Source: Parachitinimonas caeni (GTDB lineage: Bacteria; Pseudomonadota; Gammaproteobacteria; Burkholderiales; Chitinimonadaceae). Taken from it: 64,000 bases of DNA. The stretch spans positions 1-64,000 of the forward strand of contig NZ_JARRAF010000008.1 in the NCBI RefSeq assembly GCF_030129945.1, in the 5' to 3' direction. Each line of letters starts with the position of its first letter. The first letter of the stretch is position 1. Below are positions 24,114 through 33,713 of the stretch, piece after piece. A program made the translations under genes and the position numbers. The notes under the pieces are model-generated. The model made no database searches. It had not been told where the DNA came from and saw only the letters and a list, made by a program, of their open reading frames with translations.

Positions 24114-25271
24114 TTAGATGCCGCAACGGTCGAGCAGCACGGTCTTGCCGCTGCGCGGGTCCATGTAGGCGGTGAATTCAATTTTGGCCATGCAGAATTC
24201 ATTGATCTTGCCGGCGGTCAGCGAGAACTTGCTGATCTGGCCGTTCGGCAGCTGGAAGGCGTAGCCGTTGCCGTTGACGTCCTCCAGCCGGAAGGCGAAG
24301 CCGGTTTCCTCATCGAAGTCGTGCTTGCGCTTGAGGCGGGCGGCGCCTTCGTTGAAATAGGCTTCGAAGCTGAACAGCACCGCCAGGGTGCCGGGGGCGA
24401 TATCGACATTGCCCAGGGTGCCGCAGGCGGTGGCGGTCTGGGCGGCATTGTCGAGGCTGAGGCTGAACGATTTGATCTGGCAGGCCAGCGGCTGGCCGGC
24501 CTCGCGCAGATCGCGCAGGCTGCGCACGCCATTGGTCAGCGGGTGGGTCTGGCTCGGCTGGCGGTTGCCGGGCAGCTGGCTGCCGCTCTGGCTGGCTTCG
24601 CTCAGGCCGATGAAGTCGAAGCTGCCGGTGATCTTGCTCTGGCTGTCACATTGCAGGCTGAGCTTGTTGGGGTAGCAACCGCGATAGACCGTGCAATGGC
24701 CGGTGTCGCCATGCTGGCGTTCGATACTGAAGAAGCGCGGGGTGACCCCATTGACCAGACGGCTGCTTTGCACACTGACGCCGGCGGTGGCGGCTTCGGG
24801 CTTGAAACTGTTGTCAGCAAAGCTGAGGGCGGCACCGCTGGATTTGTCGAGGATCTGGAACCAGCCATTGTTCTCGGCCTGGCTGGCGCCGCTGATCTTT
24901 ATCCACTGCCCGGCCACCAGTCCGGCAAACGGCGTGCCGCCACCGGCGGTCAGGCCATTGGCGCTGAAGGTGGCGGTGATGCTGGCGGTGGTCTCGACCC
25001 AGTTGCTGCCGAACAGGCCCCGCAGCAGGGCATCGTATTCGCGGTAGGACCATTCGATATTGATGCCGCCACGCGGATCGACCGAGGTGGTGGTCATGCC
25101 ACTGATCTGGCGGTCGTCGCGGATCTCTTCCGACTGGGTCTTGCCGCGGTTGGCTTCCAGCGATTCGCCGGTAAAGCGCAGGGCGGCATGGTGACCACTA
25201 TTGGGGGTCTGGCCGGGGATGGTTTCTTCGACCAGACCGAGGGTGACGCGACTGCTCGATGCAAAACTCAT
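24114..25271 (-). CDS. Major tail tube protein
   Basis: A 385-residue protein beginning MSFASSSRVTLGLVEETIPG, the usual N-terminus of tail tube proteins (RVTLG--EETIPG). It has ALRFTGESLEANRGKTQSEE and repeated beta-strand segments, and a central Ig-like insertion (TASITATFSANGLTAGGGTP). It forms the non-contractile tube. It is flanked by the tail terminator and gpG genes as in other siphoviruses. Confidence 0.85.
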   Translation of the reverse strand: MSFASSSRVTLGLVEETIPGQTPNSGHHAALRFTGESLEANRGKTQSEEIRDDRQISGMTTTSVDPRGGINIEWSYREYDALLRGLFGSNWVETTASITATFSANGLTAGGGTPFAGLVAGQWIKISGASQAENNGWFQILDKSSGAALSFADNSFKPEAATAGVSVQSSRLVNGVTPRFFSIERQHGDTGHCTVYRGCYPNKLSLQCDSQSKITGSFDFIGLSEASQSGSQLPGNRQPSQTHPLTNGVRSLRDLREAGQPLACQIKSFSLSLDNAAQTATACGTLGNVDIAPGTLAVLFSFEAYFNEGAARLKRKHDFDEETGFAFRLEDVNGNGYAFQLPNGQISKFSLTAGKINEFCMAKIEFTAYMDPRSGKTVLLDRCGI

Positions 25272-25286
25272 GGCAATTTCCTTGGA

Positions 25287-25736
25287 TTAAATAATGCGGT
25301 CTGGCGCATCGGCGTAGACGCTGTAGCTGACATGGCAGATCAGCTGCAGGGTGCCGAGCGGCATTTCCAGCGATTCGTCAATCCCGGCCTGCACGCTGAC
25401 CGGCAGCAGGCCGGCCGGCAAGCGGCCGCCAAGACTGCCGGCGGCGACCAGCGCCTGTTCCAGCTGCAGCAGGGCTTCGGCCAGCTGCTGGTCGAGATTC
25501 GGCAGATCGGCCTTGGCGACGATGCGCAGGATGATTTCGAGGGTGCGTTGCTGCAGGGCCGAGGGCTCGCCGGGGCCGCTGGCAATCAGCTCATCGCCAC
25601 AGGCCACCAGCAGGCACGGGCCGCCGAGCCGGGCCGGATCGACAGCCCGAACCCGGCTGGGGTAGACCCGTGGGCCAAAGGCGGCCACCTGCAGATAGGG
25701 CAACAGCGCCTGCCGGATCTGTTCACGGGCGTGCAT
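25287..25736 (-). CDS. Tail terminator / minor tail protein U-like
   Basis: The 149-residue alpha-beta protein (HAREQIRQALLPYLQ, then a central LQQRTLEIILRIVAKAD, and LGTLQLICHVSYSVYADAPD near the end) matches the size, order and general pattern of tail-terminator proteins. These cap the tail tube where it joins the head. It starts 2 nt after the upstream stop. Confidence 0.65.
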   Translation of the reverse strand: MHAREQIRQALLPYLQVAAFGPRVYPSRVRAVDPARLGGPCLLVACGDELIASGPGEPSALQQRTLEIILRIVAKADLPNLDQQLAEALLQLEQALVAAGSLGGRLPAGLLPVSVQAGIDESLEMPLGTLQLICHVSYSVYADAPDRII

Positions 25737-25738
25737 GG

Positions 25739-26029
25739 TTATTCCACCCGCAGCAGGTGGCGCCAGCCGGCGCCATCGACTTCGCAGCGCAGCACTTCCG
25801 CCCGCAACAAGGGCTGCTGATCGGCCCGGTAGAAGGTCAGAATGGCGCCTTCGCGCAGGGCGTCGGCACTGCGGAACTGTGGCTGATAGCCGGCGCCATA
25901 GCCGAGGGCATCAGCTGGCTGGGCCTCGTATATGCCCCAGACCGGTTGGCCATTCAGGTCGGCGTAGACGTCAGTCAGCCCTTCGCCGCTACGGGCCAGC
26001 CGCTGTTGCAGGCGGGCCCAGTCAGCCAT
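25739..26029 (-). CDS. Head-tail joining protein
   Basis: A 96-residue protein, MADWARLQQRLARSGEGLTD and then LRAEVLRCEVDGAGWRHLLRVE, compatible with lambda FII-type joining proteins in length and location between the capsid and tail-terminator genes. I took the ATG at 26029, which overlaps the end of the preceding gene by 8 nt, rather than the longer frame. Confidence 0.6.
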   Translation of the reverse strand: MADWARLQQRLARSGEGLTDVYADLNGQPVWGIYEAQPADALGYGAGYQPQFRSADALREGAILTFYRADQQPLLRAEVLRCEVDGAGWRHLLRVE

Positions 26030-26348
26030 TGAGGCAAAGCTCGGCACTGCTGCTGCCGGCAGCGGCTGGCGCGAACGCATAGCCGGCCAGGGTGTTACCG
26101 CTGGCGGTGCTGGTCAGCTGGCGGTTGCTGGCATTCCAGTACAGCAGATCGCCCTGGCTCACGGCGTCAGCCGGATTCTTCGGCAGCAGGAACACCCCCT
26201 GCATCTGCACCGCCCCCAACTGATTGACGGCGATGTCGCCGAGGGCGACGCCGAGCCGCTTGCCGAGGACGACCACCTCACCGGAACGGATCGGGCTGCT
26301 GGCCCGCACGTCCATCACCTGGCCGGATTTGACGAAGTTACGTGCCAT
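26022..26348 (-). CDS. Capsid cement (decoration) protein, DUF2190-like
   Basis: The 108-residue beta-rich protein begins MARNFVKSGQVMDVRASSPI and contains SGEVVVLGKRLGVALGDIAV, GVFLLPK and a C-terminal LAGYAFAPAAAG. This is the pattern of small decoration proteins that stabilise capsids (DUF2190 family). The gene lies 11 bp after the capsid fusion gene, as usual. Confidence 0.78.
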   Translation of the reverse strand: MARNFVKSGQVMDVRASSPIRSGEVVVLGKRLGVALGDIAVNQLGAVQMQGVFLLPKNPADAVSQGDLLYWNASNRQLTSTASGNTLAGYAFAPAAAGSSSAELCLNG

Positions 26349-26359
26349 ACGGTCTCTCC

Positions 26360-28420
26360 TTAGGCAGTCGGGGTCATGGTGGCGCCGCGGTAGTCGATGG
26401 CGGCCACGCCGTAATCGAGCCGCACCTTGTAGCGGGCGCCGTCGATGCTGAAGCCGTTTTCCAGCTCCAGATACGGCGTGTCGTTGCCATCGAGGAAGGC
26501 AACTTCCAGCACCGGGGCTTCGTTCGGGTCGGCGAAGGCATACCAGGCCGAAGTCAGGCGCGGCGTATCGACCAGATCGGCAAACAGGCCGCGCACCTTG
26601 TTCGGCCGTTGCAGCTTGTTGGCGCTATCGGGGTCGTATTCGGCGCCGTTGATCACCCGCGCCTCGCCCCCGAGTCCGATCGGCCCCAGCCAGATCGCCG
26701 GGCGCAGATCGAGGTAGTCGTGTTTCGACACGTCCATTTGCTGCGCCATCAACACTCTGGCGGCCTCAAACGCCGCCACACTGGGCGCGGCGGCACTGGC
26801 CAGATTGCCGTGGGCGGCGCTGAACAGCGGCTGGCCGTCATCGAGCACGGGATTGCTCTGCAGCAGCGCGTAGACATCGGTTTCGAGGGTGCGGCGCGCC
26901 GAGCGGCCCATCATCGCCGCCAGCCCGACAAAGGCTTCCAGATCGTCATTGATCACCATCTGCCGCGACAGGCTGACCAGATAGCCCTTGGTGTCGGCGG
27001 CGATGCGGCTGCGCTCGCCATCAGGAATCGCCTGACTGGCGAATTCGCCCAGCTCGGTCAGCGGCGCCAGATTGCCGAGGCTGCCAAGGCGATAGCGCTT
27101 GTGTTCGCGGAAATCGCTGACCGTACCGCGCCGGCAGAAGCGGCTCCAGGTATCGCCAGCGGTGGCATAGCTGTTCTGCAGCGCCTTGTGCAGGGTGTTT
27201 TCCAGCAGGACGGGAAAGTCGCTGCTGGACTGGGTAAAAGCGGCGGCCACCAGCGCCATCTTGTCGAGGCCTTCGACCCGATGACCGGCGCGTTGCAGCG
27301 AGGCCCGCGCCAGATCGAGCAGGCTGAGGCCGCGGCAAGGATTGGCGCCATCGGCGCGGATCGGTCGCCCGTCAGCGCTACGCAAGCCGGCGCGTGCCAG
27401 CAGGGACTCGCTGGCAGCGGCGCGCCATTGGTCGGTCTCATCGGCCACCGTCTGCACCCTGCCACCGGCTACCGGGGCCGCGCCCTGGGCCAGATGCGCC
27501 AGCAATTGCTGGGCCGCCGCCTGCGGGCTGCACTCGGGGTCGGCTTCGCAACGGGCCTGCAGGCCGGCAACGCCTTCCTGTGACTGGAAATGGGCAAAGT
27601 TGGTCTGGATCGCCCGCCGGCGGAGCTGTTCCTGCCGCAAGGTATCGGCCCGGATCGCAGCAGCTTCCGCAGCGGTGGGGGCTACAGGTGTCGAGGGGGT
27701 GGCCGGTTCGGTGGCGGGTGCGGCCGTCGCGGCTTGGGGCCGGGACGCGGTCAGGTTGAGCGAGTGAGGCGGCGGAAAGCGCTGCTGCCAGTCTGCCGCC
27801 GCCGCAATCGGTGCCGGCAAGGCGGCCATGGTCTGGTCGATAAAACCGAAGGCTTGCGCCTCGCTGGCGGAATACCAGTGGTCCACCCCATCGCATAACA
27901 GGGCCAGGCAATCGTCGGTCGATTTGCCGGTCTTGCTGGCGTAGCTCACCGCCATCGCCTGCGCCCAGGTATCGAGCAGATCGGCATAGTCGCGCAGGGC
28001 GGTGCTATTGCCAGTGGTGGAGCCCCAGGGCGCATGCACCATCAGCAGCGCGTTATCGGCCATCTCGACCGTATCGCCCGCCATGGCAATCAGACTGGCG
28101 ATACTGGCTGCGACGCCATCAATGCAGACGGTCACCTGCGCCGGGTGACGACGGATGGCGTTATAGATCGCCAGCCCATCCGGCACCGACCCGCCGAAGC
28201 TGTTGAGCCTGACTGTCAGCTGATCGACATCCAGTGCCGCCAGCTCGCGCACGAACTGCGCGGCGGTGACCGATTCGCCGTACCAGCTCTCGCCAATATC
28301 CCCATAGATAAAGATCTCGGCAGACCGTGCCGCTGCCCGCGGCCGGATCAGAAACACCTCGCCCGCCCGCGCGACGGCGGCAACGGGGCGGCTTGCATAG
28401 GCAGCCATGACTTGCGGCAT
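26360..28420 (-). CDS. ClpP-like prohead protease fused to the major capsid protein
   Basis: A 686-residue polyprotein. Residues 30-200 are a ClpP/S14-type protease with the catalytic serine in DGVAASIASL (Ser106) and histidine in LLMVHAPWG (His129). A low-complexity Ala/Pro/Thr linker follows (about 225-265). The C-terminal part (about 360-686) is the capsid protein: LENTLHKALQNSYATAGDTW, LPTELGEFASQAIPDGE-like strands, and ...SAWYAFADPNEAPVLEVAFL. The protease is expected to release and trim the capsid. Start at 28420 is supported by GGAG eight nt upstream. Confidence 0.9.
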   Translation of the reverse strand: MPQVMAAYASRPVAAVARAGEVFLIRPRAAARSAEIFIYGDIGESWYGESVTAAQFVRELAALDVDQLTVRLNSFGGSVPDGLAIYNAIRRHPAQVTVCIDGVAASIASLIAMAGDTVEMADNALLMVHAPWGSTTGNSTALRDYADLLDTWAQAMAVSYASKTGKSTDDCLALLCDGVDHWYSASEAQAFGFIDQTMAALPAPIAAAADWQQRFPPPHSLNLTASRPQAATAAPATEPATPSTPVAPTAAEAAAIRADTLRQEQLRRRAIQTNFAHFQSQEGVAGLQARCEADPECSPQAAAQQLLAHLAQGAAPVAGGRVQTVADETDQWRAAASESLLARAGLRSADGRPIRADGANPCRGLSLLDLARASLQRAGHRVEGLDKMALVAAAFTQSSSDFPVLLENTLHKALQNSYATAGDTWSRFCRRGTVSDFREHKRYRLGSLGNLAPLTELGEFASQAIPDGERSRIAADTKGYLVSLSRQMVINDDLEAFVGLAAMMGRSARRTLETDVYALLQSNPVLDDGQPLFSAAHGNLASAAAPSVAAFEAARVLMAQQMDVSKHDYLDLRPAIWLGPIGLGGEARVINGAEYDPDSANKLQRPNKVRGLFADLVDTPRLTSAWYAFADPNEAPVLEVAFLDGNDTPYLELENGFSIDGARYKVRLDYGVAAIDYRGATMTPTA

Positions 28421-28436
28421 TGCAGACTCCAGATGG

Positions 28437-28655
28437 CAGGGAAATGCCAGCAGTCTGCCGGGGTAGGCGTCCGGTTTTCAGGAGGGAGGTGGACTTTGCT
28501 GGATTAGGCTAGTCCAGCGTGAGGTAGTTGATGATTGTCAGACATGATGCGCGATAAATGATTTAAAATTAAGGGTTTGTGTCTGTCAGTTTCATCGCGT
28601 GTGTAGCCATCCCACCTCGGCAATGCCGAGGTTTCCAAGCCGAAAGGAATCTCGT
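28437..28655. repeat. Direct repeat, copy 1, upstream of the first propeller gene
   Basis: About 215 bp that recur at 31105-31322 with scattered differences. The shared part includes GGAGGGAGGTGGACTTTGCT and the promoter-like AAATGATTTAAAATTAAGGG. It also includes a perfect hairpin (ACCTCGGCA/TGCCGAGGT, 28614-28634) just before the ribosome site AAAGGA of the gene that follows. The repeat is the upstream control region of the duplicated moron. Confidence 0.85.
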
Positions 28656-30890
28656 ATGACTCACTCCGCCTGGCGCCGAAGCGCCTTCCGGAACCTTATT
28701 GCCACCATCAGCCTGAGCTGCGCCACTTTACTTGGCGCCACGGTGGCTTCTGCCGAACAGAATAGCTGGACTCAGGGGGCTTGGCCGGAAGGGAGTTATA
28801 TACACAACCTGACCGTGGACAGGAATGGTACGTTGTATGCTTCAAGTGGAGGTCAAATATACAGAAGTATGGATGGTGCCAGCAGCTGGACCTTAATTAA
28901 TCCCAAGCAGGAGAATACATATAGCCATGGGCTTGAGCTAGATGCAGATGGTAATCTATATTCTCTGCTGAACGGGCGACTTTACCAAATTAAAGACAAA
29001 GAAGAAAACCCGCGACCAATTTCAGAAGGGGTTAATTCATTTGTGATCGATAAGTTACGCAACTACATTTATTATACTTCAGCGTACGGTTCAGATGTTT
29101 TCAGAAAGAAACCCGGGGAAAAGTCTTGGGTATCTGTAGGTATAGATATATTACCCAAAGATGTCAGTTACATCATAAGCATTAATTCTCGTGGTGTGAT
29201 TTATTTAAATTCAACGCATAGTTCAACCATTTACCGCAGTGAAGATGCTGGCAATAATTGGGTGCCCTATAAAATTAGCAATTCAACTGGAACAAGACGT
29301 ATTAGTTCTCTTGTACATGGAGTTGGAGATGTTTTGTACGCCAATGTCTGGCCGGAAGGGCTCTACAAAAGCAGTAATCATGGCATTAGCTGGTCAGAAG
29401 TAACACATAATATCTGGGACTCGCAAAGGGAATTCGCTCCTTATGCTTTGGCAGTTGATGCAAATGGCGCCTTGTATGCCAGAGCCGGCCCTCGCATATA
29501 TAAGACTCGAAATGACGGAGAAAGTTGGGAGCCTGCCAACAATGGGCTAGCAGCAAGCGCATATGGCATTGAATTCGTATTTTCTCCGGATGGGAATTCA
29601 TATGCCAAAACCAGTGCTGGTGTTTTTAAGAGTACCGATAGTGGTGAAAATTGGATCTTGTCTAGCAAAGGTCAAGAGCGGCTGTCGGCATCTGCGATAG
29701 CCTTCACTGATGAGTATGCATATGCCGCCACAGAAGCTGGTATTTTTCGTAGTGCCGATAACGGAAAAAAATGGCAACCATTTAATAATGGATTATCAAA
29801 TCAAGTTGTTAATTCAATATATGCCGATAGCAAATACAACCTTTACGCAGGGACTTGCAATGGGGTATTTGAATTAAAATATAAATCTGATAGATGGGTG
29901 CATATAAGTGGCTATCTGTACACCAGCCCTATTGATTTGTCTTGCATATATTCAATTGCAAAAGATGGTTATGGCCGTCTATTTGCCGGCTCGGAACGTG
30001 GGATTTTCAGAAGCAGCAACGGCAATTCAAACTTTGTATATACACATACACAGTCCTCTGGTCATGTCGCCTCAATTGTGATTGATGCAAAAGGTTATTT
30101 ATTAATTACTGACGACAGCGGGGGCTATAACTCATATTACAGTAGCGATCACGGCGATCATTGGCAGCAGTGGATACATTCCGCAAAAGCGTATAACTTA
30201 GATTCCCACGGAAATATTTATAGCATAAAGCAGCATAAGATATTAAAAAGCTCTGATTCTGGCCATTCCTGGGAAGATGTTACTGAATTTCCGATATACC
30301 CTAACGGGCTTGATCGCCTATATATTGATCCCAGCGATAATTTATTCACCTACTTTAAGGGAGGAGTCTACAGCGACCAATTGGAAAGTGGGGTATATCG
30401 TAGTAGAGATGGTGGTCGCAGCTGGGCACCTTATGGCACGGGCTTAACCGGTAAGACGGTTTACTCCCTCACCAAGAATGAAAGTGGCACTCTGTTCGCC
30501 GCCACCGATCAAGGGGTATTCCAGATCGCCCCCAGCCCGCTCAAACCGTTCAGCATTGAGGCGACTGTCGGTGGCTCGGCAAGCAAGCCTACTTTGACCG
30601 CCCAGGTTAGTGCCGATAGTGAAGATGCCAGCCAGTCCGGCAATCTGTATGTGGCGGCAGCCAACGATCGTTATGCCTTCATGCTCGGCCCCAAGGGCTG
30701 GACGGCCTTTGATCCGCTGAACCCGGCTGCTTATGCGCCTGTTACCTTGGGTAGCCATACCATCCCGATTCTGGACGGCAAGCTGGATGTCTCTGCTTAC
30801 AAAGGCATGAAGATCTATGCCGGTTATGGCCGTAGCCCGGCGGATCTGATCCAGAACCAGAAGTACAAGCACATCTACACCGTGCAGTAA
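28656..30890 (+). CDS. Secreted beta-propeller protein (moron 1)
   Basis: A 744-residue protein with a signal peptide (ATISLSCATLLGATVASAEQ). It carries a dozen or more BNR/sortilin-like repeats of about 40-45 residues with S-D-G--W motifs (YRSMDGASSWTLIN, YRSEDAGNNWVPY, FKSTDSGENWILS, YRSRDGGRSWAPYGTGL). A C-terminal domain of about 110 residues ends GYGRSPADLIQNQKYKHIYT. The start is set by AAAGGAAT seven nt upstream. Transcribed against the surrounding capsid genes, markedly AT-richer, and bounded by its own promoter region and terminator: a classic moron. Probably a surface or secreted ligand-binding protein of the lysogen; ligand unknown. Confidence 0.72.
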   Translation: MTHSAWRRSAFRNLIATISLSCATLLGATVASAEQNSWTQGAWPEGSYIHNLTVDRNGTLYASSGGQIYRSMDGASSWTLINPKQENTYSHGLELDADGNLYSLLNGRLYQIKDKEENPRPISEGVNSFVIDKLRNYIYYTSAYGSDVFRKKPGEKSWVSVGIDILPKDVSYIISINSRGVIYLNSTHSSTIYRSEDAGNNWVPYKISNSTGTRRISSLVHGVGDVLYANVWPEGLYKSSNHGISWSEVTHNIWDSQREFAPYALAVDANGALYARAGPRIYKTRNDGESWEPANNGLAASAYGIEFVFSPDGNSYAKTSAGVFKSTDSGENWILSSKGQERLSASAIAFTDEYAYAATEAGIFRSADNGKKWQPFNNGLSNQVVNSIYADSKYNLYAGTCNGVFELKYKSDRWVHISGYLYTSPIDLSCIYSIAKDGYGRLFAGSERGIFRSSNGNSNFVYTHTQSSGHVASIVIDAKGYLLITDDSGGYNSYYSSDHGDHWQQWIHSAKAYNLDSHGNIYSIKQHKILKSSDSGHSWEDVTEFPIYPNGLDRLYIDPSDNLFTYFKGGVYSDQLESGVYRSRDGGRSWAPYGTGLTGKTVYSLTKNESGTLFAATDQGVFQIAPSPLKPFSIEATVGGSASKPTLTAQVSADSEDASQSGNLYVAAANDRYAFMLGPKGWTAFDPLNPAAYAPVTLGSHTIPILDGKLDVSAYKGMKIYAGYGRSPADLIQNQKYKHIYTVQ

Positions 30891-30903
30891 GCACTGCATA
30901 CTG

Positions 30904-30946
30904 AAACGAAGCCCGTGATTGCATCAGCATCACGGGCTTCGTTTTT
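30904..30946 (+). terminator. Intrinsic terminator of moron 1
   Basis: ACGAAGCCCGTGAT and ATCACGGGCTTCGT form a perfect 14-bp stem around TGCATCAGC, followed by a T run. A nearly identical copy ends moron 2. Confidence 0.92.
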
Positions 30947-30964
30947 TGTGGCGGCGACATACTG

Positions 30965-31130
30965 CGGGCCCAGCCAGTGCCACCGTCACCGAATCGCCAT
31001 CCCTGCGCTCGCCAATATCACCGTAAAGACCTCCGCCGACCGCGCGAGGGCACGGGGATGGATAGAGGAAGGAAAAAGCGCTGCCGACATGACCGACTCC
31101 AGGCCAAAAATGCCGGCAGTCTGCCGGGGT
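30965..31130 (-). pseudogene. Decayed fragment of a protease-capsid gene 5' end
   Basis: The segment around CTCGCCAATATC, AAGACCTC and GACCG, up to the GCAGTCTGCCGGGG of the adjoining repeat, resembles 28290-28465, the first codons and upstream region of the protease-capsid gene. It has many substitutions and indels, so no frame is open. It appears to have come in with the second moron copy and marks the junction of an old recombination with a related phage. Confidence 0.6.
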
Positions 31131-31322
31131 GGGTGCCCGGTTTTTAGGAGGGAGGTGGACTTTGCTGGATTAGGCTAGCCCAGCATGGGGTAGTTGATGA
31201 TTGTCAGACATAAAGCGCAGTAAATGATTTAAAATTAAGGGTTTGTGTCTGTCAGACTCATCGCGTGTGTAGCCAACCCACCTCGGTAATGCCGAGGTTT
31301 CCAAGCCGAAAGAATCTCGTAT
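31105..31322. repeat. Direct repeat, copy 2, upstream of the second propeller gene
   Basis: Second copy of the 28437-28655 control region, with the same hairpin (ACCTCGGTA/TGCCGAGGT). Here the ATG after the hairpin leads into a stop after four codons (ATG CAC CCT CCT TGA). The propeller gene then uses another start 110 bp further on. The 31323-31432 stretch is unique and AT-rich. Confidence 0.8.
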
Positions 31323-31432
31323 GCACCCTCCTTGATCAACGGTTTTGTATTCAGTCTAAAATGATCAATGAACAGAACTGATTGCCGTTTTTAAAACCAG
31401 GCCAATGAATATAAATTGGCGAGAAAATCGAC

Positions 31433-33646
31433 ATGAAAAAATCTATTTTTTTGGAAACATTTAGAGAATGTTATTTGCATTGGTGTCTTGTCTTGACGCT
31501 GCTTTTAAGTACAGGCGTAGTGCACGCTGGGGTTGGCAATTGGAGGCAGCCGTGGCTGGTGGGGGAGCCGGTGAATGCACTAATAATAGATCGCAATGGC
31601 GATTTGATTGCAGGCACAAGACTAAATGGAATTTATATCAGCAAAGATGGCGGGGAAAACTGGAACCCATCCAATAATGGATTGGAGAATTTTAATATTA
31701 GATCTTTATTTAAAATAAATAATGGGGATATTTTTGCAGTAACAGGGGGGGATAAGGTATATAGAAGCTTCAACAATGGCGTCAGCTGGTCTCTTGTCTC
31801 ATTTTCATCTAGAGTTAATGCCATAACATCGGATTTAGTCGGTGGCTTGTATTTCGGCACCGAAGACAAAGGACTATTTAAAAGCAATGATAATGGAAAT
31901 ACCTGGTTCTCAGTTAGTGTCGATTTGCAAAATAAAAACATCAGCTCACTGATTTTGGATTCTTCGGGTGATATTTATGCAGCAGGAAATCGTGAAATAG
32001 TAAGAAGTAGCGATCATGGAAAAAACTGGATCAAGGTTAGTAGTAATTTTAAAGGCTATGGAATTTACCAAATGGCAAGCGATGGGAAAGGTAATTTATA
32101 TGTTGGTGCAATAAATGGGCTTTACAAGAGTGGGGATAAAGGCAATAGTTGGACATGGTTGCGTAATTTAGGTGATGAAATTAGAGATCTAGTAATTGAT
32201 TCAAATGACACCTTGTATGTTACTGAGGGCAGCGCTCTTTCAACCGATGGTATCCATAGGAGCTTTGATTATGGGGCGACATGGACACAAATTAAAGACA
32301 CCACGAATTTACATGGGGCAGTAGCGCTAGTAGTAGATAAAGAAAATAGACTCTACTCTTACATTGAAAGTTCTGGAATTTTCAAAAGCAATGACAATGG
32401 AAATAACTGGAATAGAGATAAAGGGATTAATCTCGACCGTACAGCGAAATTATTTGATGATAGTTATGGAAATTTATTTATTACCTCAAGCAGTAAATTA
32501 TACAAGAGTAGTGACGGCGGGTTAAGCTGGGTGCATTTTAAAAACTTTATCCATGAATTCTATGAAGATGCATTGGTTGTCAATTCGGCCCATGGGCTTT
32601 TTGTTGGATTAAATTCAACAAAAACCATTTATAGGAGTGTGGATGATGGCAAAAGCTGGGAAGAATACCAGAAAGCTCCCTCGCACTTTAATTTAAACTC
32701 ACTTCTTATGGATAAAAAGGGTAATTTATTTGCAATAACAAATTTGGGGATTTATAAGTCCGCCATTGGCCAAAGAGATTGGAATTTAATTTCCCCAATG
32801 CGCACCTATTACACAGCTTTTATTTCTGACAATGGAAATACTATAGCAGCAATCGGGTACAATTCCTGGTCAGACAATCACTTCATAGCAATGACTGTCG
32901 ATGGAGGCGCAACATGGGGCAATCCATATATGTTTAGCGAATGCGGAGCCATCTCAGTCATTACTATGAATTCCCAAGGAGATATTTTTGCTGGAACGCA
33001 ACATTGCGGAATTCTTAGAAGGGAAGCTAAATATAATCACGATTACTGGAACGTAATGCTTCCTGGGAAAAATATAACATCTTTAACGCTGGGTGCGAAA
33101 GGAAGCATGTACGCAGGCACAAATGGCAATGGAGTGTGGGCAAGTAATGATGGATTAAGCTGGTTGCAATTTAGTGCCGGCCTAGGGGAGCTTAATGTCA
33201 ATAGTTTGCTGATAGATAAAAAGGGTACTCTATATGCACTTTCATCCTCAAAAATAAATTTTACGCACAATATTTATTCCAATCACTCCGCCAATAATGC
33301 AGAATTTGAAATTAAGTCTGCAGTGGACGGCACCGGAACTAATCCGGTTCTTGCTGCAAACATTAAGGTTGGGGAGCGTGATGAGGGGATGCCGGGCTTT
33401 CTTTATATTGTTGCATCCTACGGGTCTGAGTTAATTCAACTCAGTGCAGCGGGTTGGATTCCTTTAAAAGGGAATGAACTGATTCCCTATATGTCAGTTA
33501 CTCTCGGCTCTCATGCTTTATCTCTGCTAAATGGGGACTTGGATGTCTCTGCTTACAAAGGCATGAAGATCTATGCCGGTTATGGCCGTAGCCCGGCGGA
33601 TCTGATCCAGAACCAGAAGTACAAGCACATCTACACCGTGCAGTAA
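31433..33646 (+). CDS. Secreted beta-propeller protein (moron 2)
   Basis: A 737-residue paralogue of moron 1. It has a signal peptide (CLVLTLLLSTGVVHAGVGNW), then many BNR-like repeats (YISKDGGENWNPSNNGL, YRSFNNGVSWSLV, YKSSDGGLSWVHF). The C-terminal domain's last 35 residues are identical to those of moron 1 (SAYKGMKIYAGYGRSPADLI to the end). The propeller parts have diverged strongly while the tail is identical at DNA level, suggesting gene conversion or cassette exchange anchored in the conserved ends. Very AT-rich. Ribosome site is weak (GAGAAAA). Confidence 0.7.
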   Translation: MKKSIFLETFRECYLHWCLVLTLLLSTGVVHAGVGNWRQPWLVGEPVNALIIDRNGDLIAGTRLNGIYISKDGGENWNPSNNGLENFNIRSLFKINNGDIFAVTGGDKVYRSFNNGVSWSLVSFSSRVNAITSDLVGGLYFGTEDKGLFKSNDNGNTWFSVSVDLQNKNISSLILDSSGDIYAAGNREIVRSSDHGKNWIKVSSNFKGYGIYQMASDGKGNLYVGAINGLYKSGDKGNSWTWLRNLGDEIRDLVIDSNDTLYVTEGSALSTDGIHRSFDYGATWTQIKDTTNLHGAVALVVDKENRLYSYIESSGIFKSNDNGNNWNRDKGINLDRTAKLFDDSYGNLFITSSSKLYKSSDGGLSWVHFKNFIHEFYEDALVVNSAHGLFVGLNSTKTIYRSVDDGKSWEEYQKAPSHFNLNSLLMDKKGNLFAITNLGIYKSAIGQRDWNLISPMRTYYTAFISDNGNTIAAIGYNSWSDNHFIAMTVDGGATWGNPYMFSECGAISVITMNSQGDIFAGTQHCGILRREAKYNHDYWNVMLPGKNITSLTLGAKGSMYAGTNGNGVWASNDGLSWLQFSAGLGELNVNSLLIDKKGTLYALSSSKINFTHNIYSNHSANNAEFEIKSAVDGTGTNPVLAANIKVGERDEGMPGFLYIVASYGSELIQLSAAGWIPLKGNELIPYMSVTLGSHALSLLNGDLDVSAYKGMKIYAGYGRSPADLIQNQKYKHIYTVQ

Positions 33647-33658
33647 GCACTACATACT

Positions 33659-33703
33659 GAAACGAAGCCCGTGATTGCATCAGCATCACGGGCTTGTTTT
33701 TGG
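33659..33703 (+). terminator. Intrinsic terminator of moron 2
   Basis: Same hairpin as at 30904-30946 (AAGCCCGTGAT/ATCACGGGCTT, followed by GTTTTT), directly after the second propeller gene and 11 bp before the end of the portal gene, which runs the other way. Confidence 0.9.
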
Positions 33704-33713
33704 CCGCTGCCAA

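Noticed and set aside
17095..28420. Long plus-strand frames opposite the tape measure, tail tube and capsid genes
   Set aside because: High GC keeps the antisense frames open; they are low-complexity, lack ribosome sites, and the minus-strand genes have clear families.
30965..31130. Possible small gene between the two propeller morons
   Set aside because: The sequence aligns with the decayed start of the protease-capsid gene and has no continuous frame.
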